Shown here: piece by piece, positions 19,690 through 28,927 of the stretch
Position numbering within the stretch: position 1 is the stretch's first letter
Layout of the letters: each line of letters opens with the position of its first letter
Origin: Tabrizicola piscis
GTDB lineage: Bacteria > Pseudomonadota > Alphaproteobacteria > Rhodobacterales > Rhodobacteraceae
NCBI RefSeq assembly: GCF_003940805.1
Contig: NZ_CP034328.1
Coordinates: forward strand, 3,968,001-4,032,000
Direction of reading: 5' to 3'
DNA: 64,000 nucleotides
Position numbers and translations under genes: made by a program
The notes under the pieces: generated by a model
Seen by the model: the letters and a program-made list of their open reading frames with translations, nothing else
Database searches by the model: none
Told to the model about the DNA's origin: nothing

Positions 19690-19723
19690 GCGCGGCGTAG
19701 CACCAGCGCCCGGACCTTCCCAA

Positions 19724-20950
19724 TCAGCCGACCTGTGCTGAATCTTGCGCCGCGATCACCTGTGCCAATCGTTCGGCATCGCGCCAAGCCCCCCAGATGA
19801 AGGCGGACCCCCGGCAGGACAGCCACGGCAGGCCGATGAAATACAGCCCCGGCACCTCTGCCACGCCATCGACGTGACGGGGACGACCTCTGGCATCAAA
19901 GGCGTCGATCTTGATCCAGCCAAAGTCCAGTTGGAACCCGGTTGCCCAGATGATCGTGCGGATGCCTTCCGCCTGCAGATCAAGCGACAGGATCGGGTCC
20001 GTCACAGAAGGGGGCAGGGGCAGGAACACCCGCGCCTCGGGCTCATCCGGCAGATCAAGTCCGTGGGCGAGCGCATAGGCGTCCGCTTCATCCAGCACCG
20101 ACAGGTAGTTCCGGTCTCCGTTTTCGATGTTGCGGGCCAGATCCGGGGCGAAGTGCAAGGTCCCTTCGCGGTAGTCCCCGGCCCGCCCGACCAGCGTGAC
20201 CCCAAGGGCCGCAAGACGGCGGAAATCCATCGTATGCCCGCCATAGGCACCCGAAACTGCAATCGTCACATGCTCGGTCCCCGGGGTTGGGGCCTTCATG
20301 TCCCACTTGCCCAGTTTGCCCAGCCACCAGACGAAATCCTGCCCGCGATAGCGCCGGGGCGGGCGGTCATGCGGGCCGACCGACAGGATCACCCGGCGCC
20401 CGGCGCGGGCCAGTTCTTCGGCGATCTGCGCGCCAGATGATCCGGCACCAACCACCAGCACTGCGCCTTCGGGCAGGGCTTCGGGGTTGCGATAGGCGTT
20501 TGAATGAAGCTGCGTGATGCCCGGATCGGTCACAACCGCCGGGATCACCGGTTTCTGGAAGGGGCCGGTGGCCACAACGACATTGCGCGCTTCGATCATG
20601 CCGTCCGAGGTGCTGGCCCGAAAGCCCGACCCGTGCTGCTCCAGCGCCGTGACAGTCACTCCGGTGCGAACCGGCAGGGCGCGCGCCTGTGCGAAGGTCT
20701 CAAAGTAGTCGGCGACACGATCCTTGCCGGCAAAGGCCTCGGGGTCGATGTCCTTGAAGGTCGCGTCAGGAAAGCGGTCATGCCAGGCAGGGCCGTTGGC
20801 GACAAGGCTGTCCCAACGTTCGCTCCGCCAGCGTTCGGCGATGCGGGCGCGTTCAAGGACAAGATGCGGGACGCCGGCTTTCGACAGGTGGGCCGAGGTC
20901 GCAACCCCCGCCTGTCCCGCGCCGATGACAAGGGTGTGGATCGTTTCCAT
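19724..20950 (-). CDS. FAD-dependent (FMO-like) monooxygenase
   Basis: A 408-residue flavoprotein. The FAD-binding GxGxxG is VIGAGQAG at the N-terminus, a second dinucleotide (NADPH) fold is VVGAGSSGAQIAEELARAG, and the ATG motif is WATGFQLDFGW. This is the layout of the CzcO/YUCCA-type monooxygenases that oxidise N- or S-containing or carbonyl substrates. The start METIHTLVIGAG at 20950 is chosen by the flavin fold; a longer reading to 21202 covers the upstream gene. It is the last gene of the amine-catabolism run, 19 bases after DUF1028, which suggests a late step on a nitrogen compound. Confidence 0.87.
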   Translation of the reverse strand: METIHTLVIGAGQAGVATSAHLSKAGVPHLVLERARIAERWRSERWDSLVANGPAWHDRFPDATFKDIDPEAFAGKDRVADYFETFAQARALPVRTGVTVTALEQHGSGFRASTSDGMIEARNVVVATGPFQKPVIPAVVTDPGITQLHSNAYRNPEALPEGAVLVVGAGSSGAQIAEELARAGRRVILSVGPHDRPPRRYRGQDFVWWLGKLGKWDMKAPTPGTEHVTIAVSGAYGGHTMDFRRLAALGVTLVGRAGDYREGTLHFAPDLARNIENGDRNYLSVLDEADAYALAHGLDLPDEPEARVFLPLPPSVTDPILSLDLQAEGIRTIIWATGFQLDFGWIKIDAFDARGRPRHVDGVAEVPGLYFIGLPWLSCRGSAFIWGAWRDAERLAQVIAAQDSAQVG

Positions 20951-20969
20951 GGGGGCCTCGCTTTCTTGG

Positions 20970-21641
20970 CTATTCATCGCCCGGCACGCCATAGGATGGG
21001 GCCCGGGTAGGGTCTGCGGCACGCTGGACATAGGCTTGCATCTGGGGCGCATAGACATCCCATGCCGCGCGCAGCATGCCGATGGGGTCATCTGCCCAAT
21101 CGATGCGTAGGTCGACCACCGGCCAGTCCAGCCGGTCAGCAACCTTGAGGCCCGCCGAATGGACTGGCCCGGCCTCGCCGCCCGCCCGCAGGCCCATTTC
21201 AAGCGCCTGCATCAACCGTTCGGCAAGTTGGCCCCTCGCGGCCTCGAAGGCGGCGACCATCGCGGCGGGGACCTGTTCATTGGCCAGAAGATTGCCCCCC
21301 GCGGCACAGTCGGCGCCCGTGGCCTGACCCCAGACCCCCAGCACCTCGGCACCCGAATGGATGGCCGTGCCACCCTGACGGTCCACCACCAGCAGCTGAC
21401 GGTAGTCAATATGCGGGCGGTCTTTCGTGACAACGGCCAAGGCATCGGACGCGGATTTTCCCAGCGCCAGTTGGTCCAGCACCAGCGGCCCAAGTGCGGG
21501 ATCAGTGATGTTCTGGCTGGCAACGGCGCCAACCCCGGCCCGGACATGCGCGCAGCGGGCGGCAACGGCGGGCGATGAGGATGAGATCACCATCCCGAAC
21601 TGCCCGGTCTCTGCGCATCTGGCGACAAGCGAGAAGGTCAT
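20970..21641 (-). CDS. DUF1028 family (Ntn-hydrolase-like) protein
   Basis: A 223-residue protein matching DUF1028: the start MTFSLVARCAETGQFG, the region GVGAVASQNITDP, and SASDALAVV. The family has an Ntn-hydrolase-like fold and often sits beside RidA and amidase genes, as here (4 bases after RidA). A hydrolytic role on an acyl-amine intermediate is plausible but unproven. Membership of the minus-strand operon is supported by spacing on both sides. Confidence 0.85.
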   Translation of the reverse strand: MTFSLVARCAETGQFGMVISSSSPAVAARCAHVRAGVGAVASQNITDPALGPLVLDQLALGKSASDALAVVTKDRPHIDYRQLLVVDRQGGTAIHSGAEVLGVWGQATGADCAAGGNLLANEQVPAAMVAAFEAARGQLAERLMQALEMGLRAGGEAGPVHSAGLKVADRLDWPVVDLRIDWADDPIGMLRAAWDVYAPQMQAYVQRAADPTRAPSYGVPGDE

Positions 21642-21645
21642 CGGG

Positions 21646-22059
21646 TCAATCCGGGATCACGGCAGTGCCGTCGATTTCCACCAGCCAGGATGGCCGGGCC
21701 AGGGCAGTCACCACCACCCCGGTGGAGACCGGATGCACGCCCTTGATATACTCGCCCATGGTCCGGTACACCGCCTCGCGGTGGCGCACGTCGGTCAGGT
21801 AGACCACAACCTTGCACAGGTCAGCCATGCTGCCGCCGACTTCCTCAAGCAACTGGCGGATGTTCTGCATCACCTTGTGGGTCTGCTCTACCGGATCATG
21901 GCTGCCGATATCCTGCGCCGTATCAAGGTCTTGCGGGCACTGGCCGCGCAGAAACACGATCCTGCCCCGGGCTACGACCGCTTGGGCAAGGTCATTGTCC
22001 AGCTTCTGTTCGGGGTAAGTGTCCTTGGTGTTGAAGGGGCGGTGGCGGAAATGGGTCAT
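21646..22059 (-). CDS. RidA/YjgF/YER057c-family protein
   Basis: A 137-residue RidA-like protein. The family signature is near the end, with the conserved Arg in ALARPSWLVEIDGTAVIP, and the middle shows GGSMADLCKVVVYLTDVRH. RidA proteins hydrolyse reactive imines/enamines released by amine-oxidising or PLP enzymes to carbonyl plus ammonia. It follows an amine dehydrogenase-like flavoprotein, where imine products would be expected. Confidence 0.92.
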   Translation of the reverse strand: MTHFRHRPFNTKDTYPEQKLDNDLAQAVVARGRIVFLRGQCPQDLDTAQDIGSHDPVEQTHKVMQNIRQLLEEVGGSMADLCKVVVYLTDVRHREAVYRTMGEYIKGVHPVSTGVVVTALARPSWLVEIDGTAVIPD

Positions 22060-22120
22060 GATGTGATCCTTGCGGAGGTTATCAGTTCAGGCGCAGTGGC
22101 GAGGGGAGGCAATGCTGCAG

Positions 22121-24202
22121 TCATGGCAGGCGGCTCGGGCCGGGGTCCAGCGCCGCGATCTCGCGCCGGAAGGTGGGAATGTCCCCCGGCTCTGGTTGGT
22201 CAAGGGCTTCGGCCCACGCCCGCCCGGCATAGGTGGCCCAGGCGATGGGGCCGGGGGCGGCGGCGTCGCCGATCAGCTTGAGCGTTCTGATCCCGCTGCC
22301 TTGCCAGTCCAAAGCCCGTGCGGCATGGAAAAGGCTGTCATTCGGGGTGCGAGAGGTGACGAAGACCACCGCATCGGCAGGTATTGCCGACTGCCGCCCA
22401 GTCCAGGTGCAGCCAAGCGTAACCTCTTTCACGCCAATGGCTTCCGGCGCTTTGCTCAGGTGCATCGTCACCCCGATCTCCAGCAGGCGGCGCATGATCG
22501 TGCCTTGTTCAAGGGTGTTGTCGGTCCATTCCGCAACCTTGACGGCGGGGGTGACGAAATCCACTTGCTTGCCCTGCGCCACAAGAAGTTCGGCAAGGAC
22601 TGATCCCATGTAGAAATGATCGTCATCATAGAGGGTTACGCGCTGGCCTTCGGGTGGATTTCCAGCCATCAGATCGTCAGGAGTGAAAACCGGCATCGCC
22701 GGATCGGTCGGGATCGGGTGCAAGTGCAGGCGGGCCACAGCATCCCGCCGCCAGGTGGCGCCGGTTGCGATAGCGATATGATCGGCGCCCATGGCAAGGA
22801 GGTCTTCCGGGGTCAGGCGGCTGTCGCGGTAAATCTCGACATTGGCCATCGGGGCCAGTTGACCGGTGCGGTAGTCGGCCACCCGGCCCCAGGCGGACAG
22901 GCCGGGCAGGGTGCGTTCACGGGCGACGCGGCCGCCAAGGGTGGTTGTTGCTTCGGCCAGCGTCACGGCATAGCCGCGCTTGGCGGCCTGCAGTGCAGCC
23001 TCAAGCCCCGTGGGCCCAGCCCCAACGATCAAGACCGTGTCGGACGCGCCTTTTGGCCGGGGGCGTTCAGGGTGCCAGCCCTTACGCCATTCCTCCATAA
23101 AGGCGGTGTTCTGCGTGCAGCGACTGATCGCGCCGGTCATGTCGCCCGTGACGCAGATGTTGCAGCCGATACATTCGCGGATGTCTTCGTAGCGCCCTTC
23201 CTGAACCTTCAGCGGCAGAAACGGGTCAGCGATGGAGGGCCTTGCGGCACCGATGAAATCAAGGATGCCCGCCTTGATCTGCCGCACCATGGCATCGGGT
23301 GAGGTGAAGCGCCCAACACCGACGACGGGTTTGGAGGTGAGGGCCTTGATGCCCTTCACCAGATCCTCTTGCGCGCCTTCCGCCTTGAAGCGGCTGGTGC
23401 CAGAGCACGCCTCCCATGTGCCATGGGCAAGGTCCCAAAGATCGGGCAAATCGCCGTGCATTTCGATGAAATCGCGGAGTTCGGCGTTGGAAAAGCCGAA
23501 TGTCCCGGCCTCATGCAGGGACAGGCGAAGGGTGACGGCCAATTCACCCTTGGTGACTTCCCTTGCGTCTTCAATGACTTCGCGCAGAAACCTTGAGCGG
23601 TTTTCCAGACTTCCGCCGTAGTCATCAGTGCGGTGGTTGGTGGCGCGGGACAGGAAGTGTTGCAGGATGCCAAAGCCATGCGCGCCGTAAAGGCAGATCA
23701 GGTCGAAACCGGCCTGCTGCGACCGGCGAAAGGCCGCGCGGAACCACTGGCGAAGGTCGCGGATGTCCTGCAGGTCCATGGTGCGGGCCTGAACCGGGTC
23801 GGAGGTGAATGTCAGGATCGGGCCCCCGGTGACAGCAAGGGGAACCTCACGGCTGTAAAGGTTGGGGCCATTGATCCCGCTATAGGCCAACTGGATCCCG
23901 GCAAGGGCGCCGTGGGATTTCATCGCCTCGGCCATGGCGGCAAGGGCGGGGATGTCCTTGTCCTCCCACAAATGCTGTTCGATGAACGGGGTGATTTCCG
24001 AGGTCGGGTGGATCTCGGTCTGTTCGGTGAAGATCACGCCCCAGCCGCCCTCCGCCTTGGTCCGGCGCATCTCGGCCACGGCGGATGGGTCACGGTAGCC
24101 GCCGCCGTTGCAATGCGGGACCTGGTAGAAGCGGTTCTTCGCGGTCTTGGGGCCGATCTTCAGCGGCTCGAACAGGATGTCATGGCGCGGGTCGCGGGTC
24201 AT
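22121..24202 (-). CDS. Trimethylamine/histamine dehydrogenase-family flavoprotein
   Basis: A 693-residue iron-sulfur flavoprotein. Residues 1-340 form an Old-Yellow-Enzyme-type FMN barrel, starting DPRHDILFEPLKIGPKT as in trimethylamine dehydrogenase (TMADH). Cys31 in YQVPHC matches the Cys that covalently holds FMN in TMADH; Y172-G-A-H175 matches its catalytic Tyr-His. A 4Fe-4S motif follows (Cys344, 347, 350, 362), then an ADP-binding domain (VLIVGAGPTGLEAA) and a second nucleotide fold. Two residues of the TMADH aromatic bowl differ: Gln61 for Tyr60 and Asp354 for Trp355, as I recall for histamine dehydrogenase. It overlaps the hydrolase gene by ATGA. Demethylating homologues such as DgcA are the main alternative. 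Confidence 0.88.
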   Translation of the reverse strand: MTRDPRHDILFEPLKIGPKTAKNRFYQVPHCNGGGYRDPSAVAEMRRTKAEGGWGVIFTEQTEIHPTSEITPFIEQHLWEDKDIPALAAMAEAMKSHGALAGIQLAYSGINGPNLYSREVPLAVTGGPILTFTSDPVQARTMDLQDIRDLRQWFRAAFRRSQQAGFDLICLYGAHGFGILQHFLSRATNHRTDDYGGSLENRSRFLREVIEDAREVTKGELAVTLRLSLHEAGTFGFSNAELRDFIEMHGDLPDLWDLAHGTWEACSGTSRFKAEGAQEDLVKGIKALTSKPVVGVGRFTSPDAMVRQIKAGILDFIGAARPSIADPFLPLKVQEGRYEDIRECIGCNICVTGDMTGAISRCTQNTAFMEEWRKGWHPERPRPKGASDTVLIVGAGPTGLEAALQAAKRGYAVTLAEATTTLGGRVARERTLPGLSAWGRVADYRTGQLAPMANVEIYRDSRLTPEDLLAMGADHIAIATGATWRRDAVARLHLHPIPTDPAMPVFTPDDLMAGNPPEGQRVTLYDDDHFYMGSVLAELLVAQGKQVDFVTPAVKVAEWTDNTLEQGTIMRRLLEIGVTMHLSKAPEAIGVKEVTLGCTWTGRQSAIPADAVVFVTSRTPNDSLFHAARALDWQGSGIRTLKLIGDAAAPGPIAWATYAGRAWAEALDQPEPGDIPTFRREIAALDPGPSRLP

Positions 24203-24957
24203 TTCAGCACACGCAGATCGGCGGATTGGGTGGACAGGTGGACAGGATCCGGGGGCGGAAGCTCGGCCACAAGCAGCGCGGGCATCTGGCCGGCTTGCGC
24301 AAGGACTTCCCCATGCGGACCGGCGATCAGCGACCCGCCGACATAGGTCAAGTCACCCTCCTGCCCACAGTAATTGGCATAGGCGATCGATACGGCGTGG
24401 TTCGCCGCCATGGCGGGAACGGTGTGGCGGATGACATGGGTGAAGGGTTGCATGTTGGCGGTGGGGCACAGGATCACGGTAACGCCACTGTCTGAAAGCG
24501 CCTTGATGTGGGGTGCGAACTCTATGTCGTAACATATCAAAATTGCTGCGGTTTCATCGCCAAGCCGGAAGGTGGCATAGGCATCGCCAGGGGTGTAAAG
24601 CGACCTTTCGCGCATCCCGTAAAGCTGGACCTTTCGGTAGTTAGCCAGCAGCGCGCCGTCGGGGCCAAAGCAGGCGGCAGAGTTGTGGACGCTGGTCGCA
24701 TCCCGTTCGGCATAGCCCACAACCAGCGCACAACCGGAACGCTTGGCCGCTGCGGCAAGGCGGTGCATCGGCGGGCTGTCAAGCGCAACCGCCCGCGCCG
24801 GGATGTCGGGCTGGTTGTAGCCTTGCAGCCAGATTTCGGGCAGGACAAGGGCGGCGGCGCCCATCGCCGCTGCTGCCGCCAGCGCGGTTTCTGCCTGAGC
24901 GCAGGCGCTGTCCAAGTTCGAAGCGGGCGAGGTGCCCTGCCAGAGTGCGAGTTTCAT
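24199..24957 (-). CDS. Carbon-nitrogen hydrolase (nitrilase superfamily)
   Basis: A 252-residue amidase-type enzyme. The catalytic triad is visible: Glu41 in VLPEIWL, Lys109 in YRKVQLYG and Cys142 in ICYDIEF. Size and motifs fit aliphatic amidases, N-carbamoylputrescine amidase or beta-ureidopropionase; nitrilases proper are longer. The start ATG 24957 (MKLALWQG) is preferred over a TTG three codons earlier. It overlaps the flavoprotein gene by four bases, so the two are translated together. It would release ammonia from an amide or carbamoyl intermediate of the same pathway. Confidence 0.9.
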   Translation of the reverse strand: MKLALWQGTSPASNLDSACAQAETALAAAAAMGAAALVLPEIWLQGYNQPDIPARAVALDSPPMHRLAAAAKRSGCALVVGYAERDATSVHNSAACFGPDGALLANYRKVQLYGMRERSLYTPGDAYATFRLGDETAAILICYDIEFAPHIKALSDSGVTVILCPTANMQPFTHVIRHTVPAMAANHAVSIAYANYCGQEGDLTYVGGSLIAGPHGEVLAQAGQMPALLVAELPPPDPVHLSTQSADLRVLK

Positions 24958-24966
24958 GTGGTGCAA

Positions 24967-25037
24967 CCGGGGGCCAGCCCCCGGACCCCCGGGATATTTT
25001 GGGACAGAAAATGGGGGGCTGCGGGTTTGCAGCCCCC
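24967..25037 (-). terminator. Two hairpins between binding-protein and hydrolase genes
   Basis: CCGGGGGC/GCCCCCGG (24967-24984) and a nine-base stem GGGGGCTGC/GCAGCCCCC (25014-25037) lie in the 87-base gap. On the minus strand the second is followed by CCATTTTCTG. They probably stabilise the binding-protein mRNA and reduce read-through into the enzyme genes. Confidence 0.55.
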
Positions 25038-25044
25038 GCGCAAT

Positions 25045-26064
25045 TCATTTCTTCAGGTTGGTCCAGATCGCGTCGTAAAGCTTTTGCGTTTCCTCATCGC
25101 AGGCCTGCGCAAAGACGCCGGGCGTTATGCCTTCGGGCGGATTGTTTTCCGGGCTGGTCTTGATCGCCTCGTCCAGAAAAGGCTCTACCCCCACGACGCC
25201 CGAGGTATAGGCGGCATAGTTGGTCACGGCGGCGGCGTTTTCGGGGTCCAGCAGGAAGTTCATGAACTTCAACGCGTTGTCGCGGTTGGGGGCATCCTTC
25301 AAGAGGACGACATTGTCCATCCAGACCACATGGCCTTCGGTCGGGTAGACATATTCGACATTCGCCCCTTCCGCCCGGGCCTTGGCGGAAAAGCCGTTGT
25401 AGATCATCCCGGCAGCCGCATCGCCCGACACCAGCACGTCCTTGGCGATGTCGGAACCGAAGCTGGCCCAATTCGGTTTTGCGGCCAGCAGCATGTCATT
25501 CAGGGCCTGCAGCTGCGCCCGGTCCTGCGTGCACTGCGGGATGCCAAGGTACAGCGAGCCGAGGATCAGCACCTCGTTCTGGCTGTCGAGGACGTTGATC
25601 TTGCCCTGCAGTTCCGGCGGCGGCGCGAAGATCGTGGCCAGCGATGAGATATCGCCCTGATACACATCGCGGTTCACGCTGAAGGACGTAGTGCCCCACT
25701 GATAGGGGATCGAATGTTTGCGCCCCGCATCAAACGGCACATCCAGCCACTGCGGCGCGATGTTGCCAAGGTTTGGCATTTCTTCGGGCGTGAAGCTGTC
25801 AAGCATGCCATCGGCGGCCATGATGCCCACCATGAAATCGGCAGGCACGGCCACGTCATACTGGCCCAGCTTGCCAGCCTTCAGGGAAGCCAGCATGGAT
25901 TCGTTGCTGTCATAGGTGTCGATGGTCACGTCGATGCCGGTCTCGGCCTCGAACTTGTCCACCAGTTCCTGTGGGATGTATTCGAACCAGTGGTAGACCT
26001 TCAGCTCACCTTCCGCAAAGGCGGGCGAGGCGAGAAGGGCGGTTCCCAGAAGCAGCTTTTTCAT
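25045..26064 (-). CDS. PotD/PotF-type polyamine-like ABC substrate-binding protein
   Basis: A 339-residue periplasmic binding protein. The signal peptide MKKLLLGTALLASPAFA is followed by the family start GELKVYHWFEYIPQELVDKFE, with the typical YDSNESMLASLKAG and DVAVPADFMV segments. The ATG at 26064 has GGAGAG upstream. It supplies substrate to the two permeases and ATPase encoded upstream. Polyamines are the usual ligands of this family, but related proteins bind other small cations and amino compounds, so the ligand here may be the substrate of the downstream dehydrogenase. Confidence 0.93.
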   Translation of the reverse strand: MKKLLLGTALLASPAFAEGELKVYHWFEYIPQELVDKFEAETGIDVTIDTYDSNESMLASLKAGKLGQYDVAVPADFMVGIMAADGMLDSFTPEEMPNLGNIAPQWLDVPFDAGRKHSIPYQWGTTSFSVNRDVYQGDISSLATIFAPPPELQGKINVLDSQNEVLILGSLYLGIPQCTQDRAQLQALNDMLLAAKPNWASFGSDIAKDVLVSGDAAAGMIYNGFSAKARAEGANVEYVYPTEGHVVWMDNVVLLKDAPNRDNALKFMNFLLDPENAAAVTNYAAYTSGVVGVEPFLDEAIKTSPENNPPEGITPGVFAQACDEETQKLYDAIWTNLKK

Positions 26065-26088
26065 GTGACTCTCCATGTCGGGGTTTGG

Positions 26089-26889
26089 TCAGGGGCTTTG
26101 TCGCCCCTTGCGGTTGATCAGATAGGCGGCGGTCACGAACAGCACGCTGACTGCCAGCATCAGCGTGGAAATCGCCATGATGTTGGGCTTTATCCCCTGC
26201 TTGACCGATCCGAAGATTGCGGTCGGCAAGGTCTCCATGCCTGCGCCCTTGACGAAGTTGGTGATGATGAAATCGTCAAGGCTGATGATGAAGGCCAAAA
26301 GCCAGCCCGAAGCAAGGCCGGGGGCCATAAGCGGCAGCAGGATCAGGCGGAAGGCTTGCGCGCGGCTGGCGTAAAGGTCGCGCGCGGCCTGTTCGAACGT
26401 GGCCTCGATCCCCTCCAGCCGGGCGGCGATCGGCAGATAGGCGAAGGGGATGCAGAAGGTGACATGCGCGATCAGGATGGTGCCATAGCCGGTGGTCAGC
26501 CCGACGGTGGTGAAGAAGATCAGCAGGGCGACGGCTGTCACGATCTCTGGCACCATCAGGGGCAGGTTGATCAGGGCAAAGCTCGCCGTACGACCCCGGA
26601 AGCGCCCGCCCTTGACCATCGCAAGGGCAGCCGCGGTGGCGATCAGCGTGGCGGCGGTGGCAGCCATCAGCGCAATGGTCAGCGAATTCCACGCAGCCTG
26701 ACCAAAGCGCCCGGCCTCCGGCCCGGTGAACACATCCCCATACCACCGCAGGGAAAACCCGCCCCATTCGGTGATCGAGGTTGATCCGTTGAAGCTGTAG
26801 GCCATGACCACGGCAAGCGGGGCGTAGAGAATGACAAGGCACAGAAGTGTCAGCGCCAGAAACCCCGGATAGTGGCGGACACCCTTCAT
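26089..26889 (-). CDS. PotC-type ABC transporter permease
   Basis: A 266-residue inner-membrane permease with about six helices. The EAA loop that docks on the ATPase reads [26 protein letters not shown]. It begins four bases inside the PotB-type gene (ATGA overlap), so both are produced together. It forms the translocation pore with the other permease. Confidence 0.92.
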   Translation of the reverse strand: MKGVRHYPGFLALTLLCLVILYAPLAVVMAYSFNGSTSITEWGGFSLRWYGDVFTGPEAGRFGQAAWNSLTIALMAATAATLIATAAALAMVKGGRFRGRTASFALINLPLMVPEIVTAVALLIFFTTVGLTTGYGTILIAHVTFCIPFAYLPIAARLEGIEATFEQAARDLYASRAQAFRLILLPLMAPGLASGWLLAFIISLDDFIITNFVKGAGMETLPTAIFGSVKQGIKPNIMAISTLMLAVSVLFVTAAYLINRKGRQSP

Positions 26890-27785
26890 CGCGCGCCCTC
26901 CCGCCCTGCGGCGCGCGCGTGCAGCAGCAGGGCGACAAGAACCAGCGTCAACAGGATCATGCTGACCGCAGCGCCAAAGGGCCAGTTGCCCTGACTGCCC
27001 CGGAACTGTTCGTCGATCAGCGACCCAATCATGAAGGTCTTCGCGCCGCCCAACAGATCAGGGGCCAGAAAGGCGCCAAGCGCAGGGACAAAGACCAGAA
27101 TGCAGCCCGCGATGATGCCGGGTTTGACCACCGGCAGCACGATCTCACGCAAGGTGGTCCAGCGGGTCGCGTAAAGGTCTGAGGCAGCTTCCGACAGCGC
27201 GAAATTGTAGCGTTCCACCGCCGCATAGATCGGCAGGACCATGAAGGGCAGGTAGCTGTAGAAAAGCCCAAGCTGCACGGCAAGATTGGTGTTCACCAAG
27301 GGCAGCGGGCCGTCGATCAGGCCGATGGACATGAGGGATTCGTTCAACGGCCCATTGTCGCGGATCAGGAATTTAAGGCTGACCGTACGGATCAAGAGGT
27401 TGACCCAGTAGGGAATTGTGATCAGAAACAGCCAGATCCCGCGGGTCTGGGCGGGCCGCGTCGCAATAAACCACGCGGTCGGAAAGCCCACCATCAGACA
27501 CAGGATCGTGCAGACCCCCGCCTGCCAGAGCGACCGCCAGAAGATCGAGATATAGGTCCATTCCAACTGCGCCGGTTCATCCCCGAACAGCCCGCGCGTG
27601 ACGAAGAACTGGTCATAGGCGGCAAGGGTAAAGTCCCAGATGACCCCGCCCCGGAATTCCTTGGTCAGAAAGGAATAAACCGCCATCAAGAGGACCGGCA
27701 AAAGCGCAAAGGCCCCGACCACGACCCAAGTGGGGATCAGCAAGGGGCGCACCAGGGGCCGCCAGTTGTCATCCTGCCCCGCCAT
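26886..27785 (-). CDS. PotB-type ABC transporter permease
   Basis: A 299-residue permease with an N-terminal helix (about 12-35) and further helices. The EAA docking loop is [26 protein letters not shown]. It shares one base with the stop of the ATPase gene (TGATG). Together with the PotC-type partner it makes the membrane channel of the importer. Confidence 0.92.
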   Translation of the reverse strand: MAGQDDNWRPLVRPLLIPTWVVVGAFALLPVLLMAVYSFLTKEFRGGVIWDFTLAAYDQFFVTRGLFGDEPAQLEWTYISIFWRSLWQAGVCTILCLMVGFPTAWFIATRPAQTRGIWLFLITIPYWVNLLIRTVSLKFLIRDNGPLNESLMSIGLIDGPLPLVNTNLAVQLGLFYSYLPFMVLPIYAAVERYNFALSEAASDLYATRWTTLREIVLPVVKPGIIAGCILVFVPALGAFLAPDLLGGAKTFMIGSLIDEQFRGSQGNWPFGAAVSMILLTLVLVALLLHARAAGREGAR

Positions 27786-28840
27786 CAGTCGGCCAGAAGG
27801 CGCGCGGCACCTTCCTCCAGATGCAGGCCGATGGTCTCGCCAGGGGCGGGAACAGAGGTGCGGGCGGCGTTTTGCAGGCGGATGGTGAAGGCTGAACCAT
27901 CGGCAAGTCGCGTCAGCACTTGCAGGTCTGAACCCAGGTAGACCACCCGCTCCACAGTGGCCGACAGGTCGGCATCGGGGCCGATGGTCACACGCTCCGG
28001 CCGGATCGACAGGGCATGTTTGCCCGGGGTCACGGGGGCCGAGGGGCAGGTCAACGGGTGGCCGCCGGGCAGGGTGACCGTCGCGCGCCCTTCGCTCACT
28101 TCATGAACATCGACCTGCAACAGATTGGTTTCACCAATGAAATCGGCCACGAACCGGTTCACCGGGGCTTCATAGATGTCCTGCGCGCTGCCCACCTGCT
28201 GGACCCGGCCCGCCGACATCACGGCGATCTGGTCGGACATGGTCAGCGCTTCTTCCTGATCATGAGTCACGAAGATGAAGGTGATGCCGGTCTCTTCCTG
28301 CAACTGCTTCAGTTCCACCCGCATCGCCTGGCGCAGTTTCAGGTCAAGCGCCGACAGCGGTTCGTCCAGCAGCAGAACCTTCGGGGCCGGGGCAAGGGCC
28401 CGGGCAAGGGCCACGCGCTGTTGCTGGCCGCCGGACAGTTGGGCGGGTTTCCGGTCGGCCAAGGCGGAAAGGTGTACCATCTCCAGCATCTTGCCCGCCC
28501 GGTCGCGGCGGCTGGACAGGTCCATGCCCTGCATCTTCAGCCCGAACGCCACGTTGTCGATCACCGACATGTGGGGAAACAGGGCGTAGTTCTGAAACAC
28601 CGTGTTCACCGGGCGCAGATTCGGCTCCAGCCGGGCGATGGTGTCGCCGAACAGCCGGATTTCGCCAGAGGTCACATCCTCAAACCCGGCAATCAGCCGC
28701 AGAAGGGTGGTCTTACCGCAGCCGGACGGCCCAAGCAGGGTAAAGAAGGCATTGTCGGCAATCGACAGCGACACACCATGCAGGGCCGTGAATGTGCCGA
28801 AAGTCTTGACGACATTGCTGATGTCCACCGCTGTGGTCAT
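27785..28840 (-). CDS. PotA-type ABC transporter ATPase
   Basis: A 351-residue nucleotide-binding subunit. Walker A is GPSGCGKTT, the signature [16 protein letters not shown], Walker B VLLLDEPLSALD, and the switch His is in VTHDQEEAL. A C-terminal TOBE regulatory domain (about 270-350) is typical of spermidine/putrescine importers. It is the first gene of the nine-gene minus-strand run and begins 55 bases from a palindrome that also faces the divergent LuxR-type gene. Confidence 0.94.
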   Translation of the reverse strand: MTTAVDISNVVKTFGTFTALHGVSLSIADNAFFTLLGPSGCGKTTLLRLIAGFEDVTSGEIRLFGDTIARLEPNLRPVNTVFQNYALFPHMSVIDNVAFGLKMQGMDLSSRRDRAGKMLEMVHLSALADRKPAQLSGGQQQRVALARALAPAPKVLLLDEPLSALDLKLRQAMRVELKQLQEETGITFIFVTHDQEEALTMSDQIAVMSAGRVQQVGSAQDIYEAPVNRFVADFIGETNLLQVDVHEVSEGRATVTLPGGHPLTCPSAPVTPGKHALSIRPERVTIGPDADLSATVERVVYLGSDLQVLTRLADGSAFTIRLQNAARTSVPAPGETIGLHLEEGAARLLAD

Positions 28841-28894
28841 GTGCCCCCGCCATACCCCCAGAATTGTCAGTCAAGGCTATGCGCAGCCGCCCTC

Positions 28895-28910
28895 AGGGGT
28901 ATATACCCCT
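28895..28910. promoter_or_regulatory. 16-bp palindrome between amine operon and LuxR-type gene
   Basis: AGGGGTATATACCCCT is a perfect palindrome in the 80-odd-base divergent gap. Related half-sites (ATACCCCC at 28853-28860, GGTATGACCCCC just right) flank it. It is the likely operator of the neighbouring LuxR-type regulator. Confidence 0.7.
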
Positions 28911-28927
28911 AATGAGGTATGACCCCC

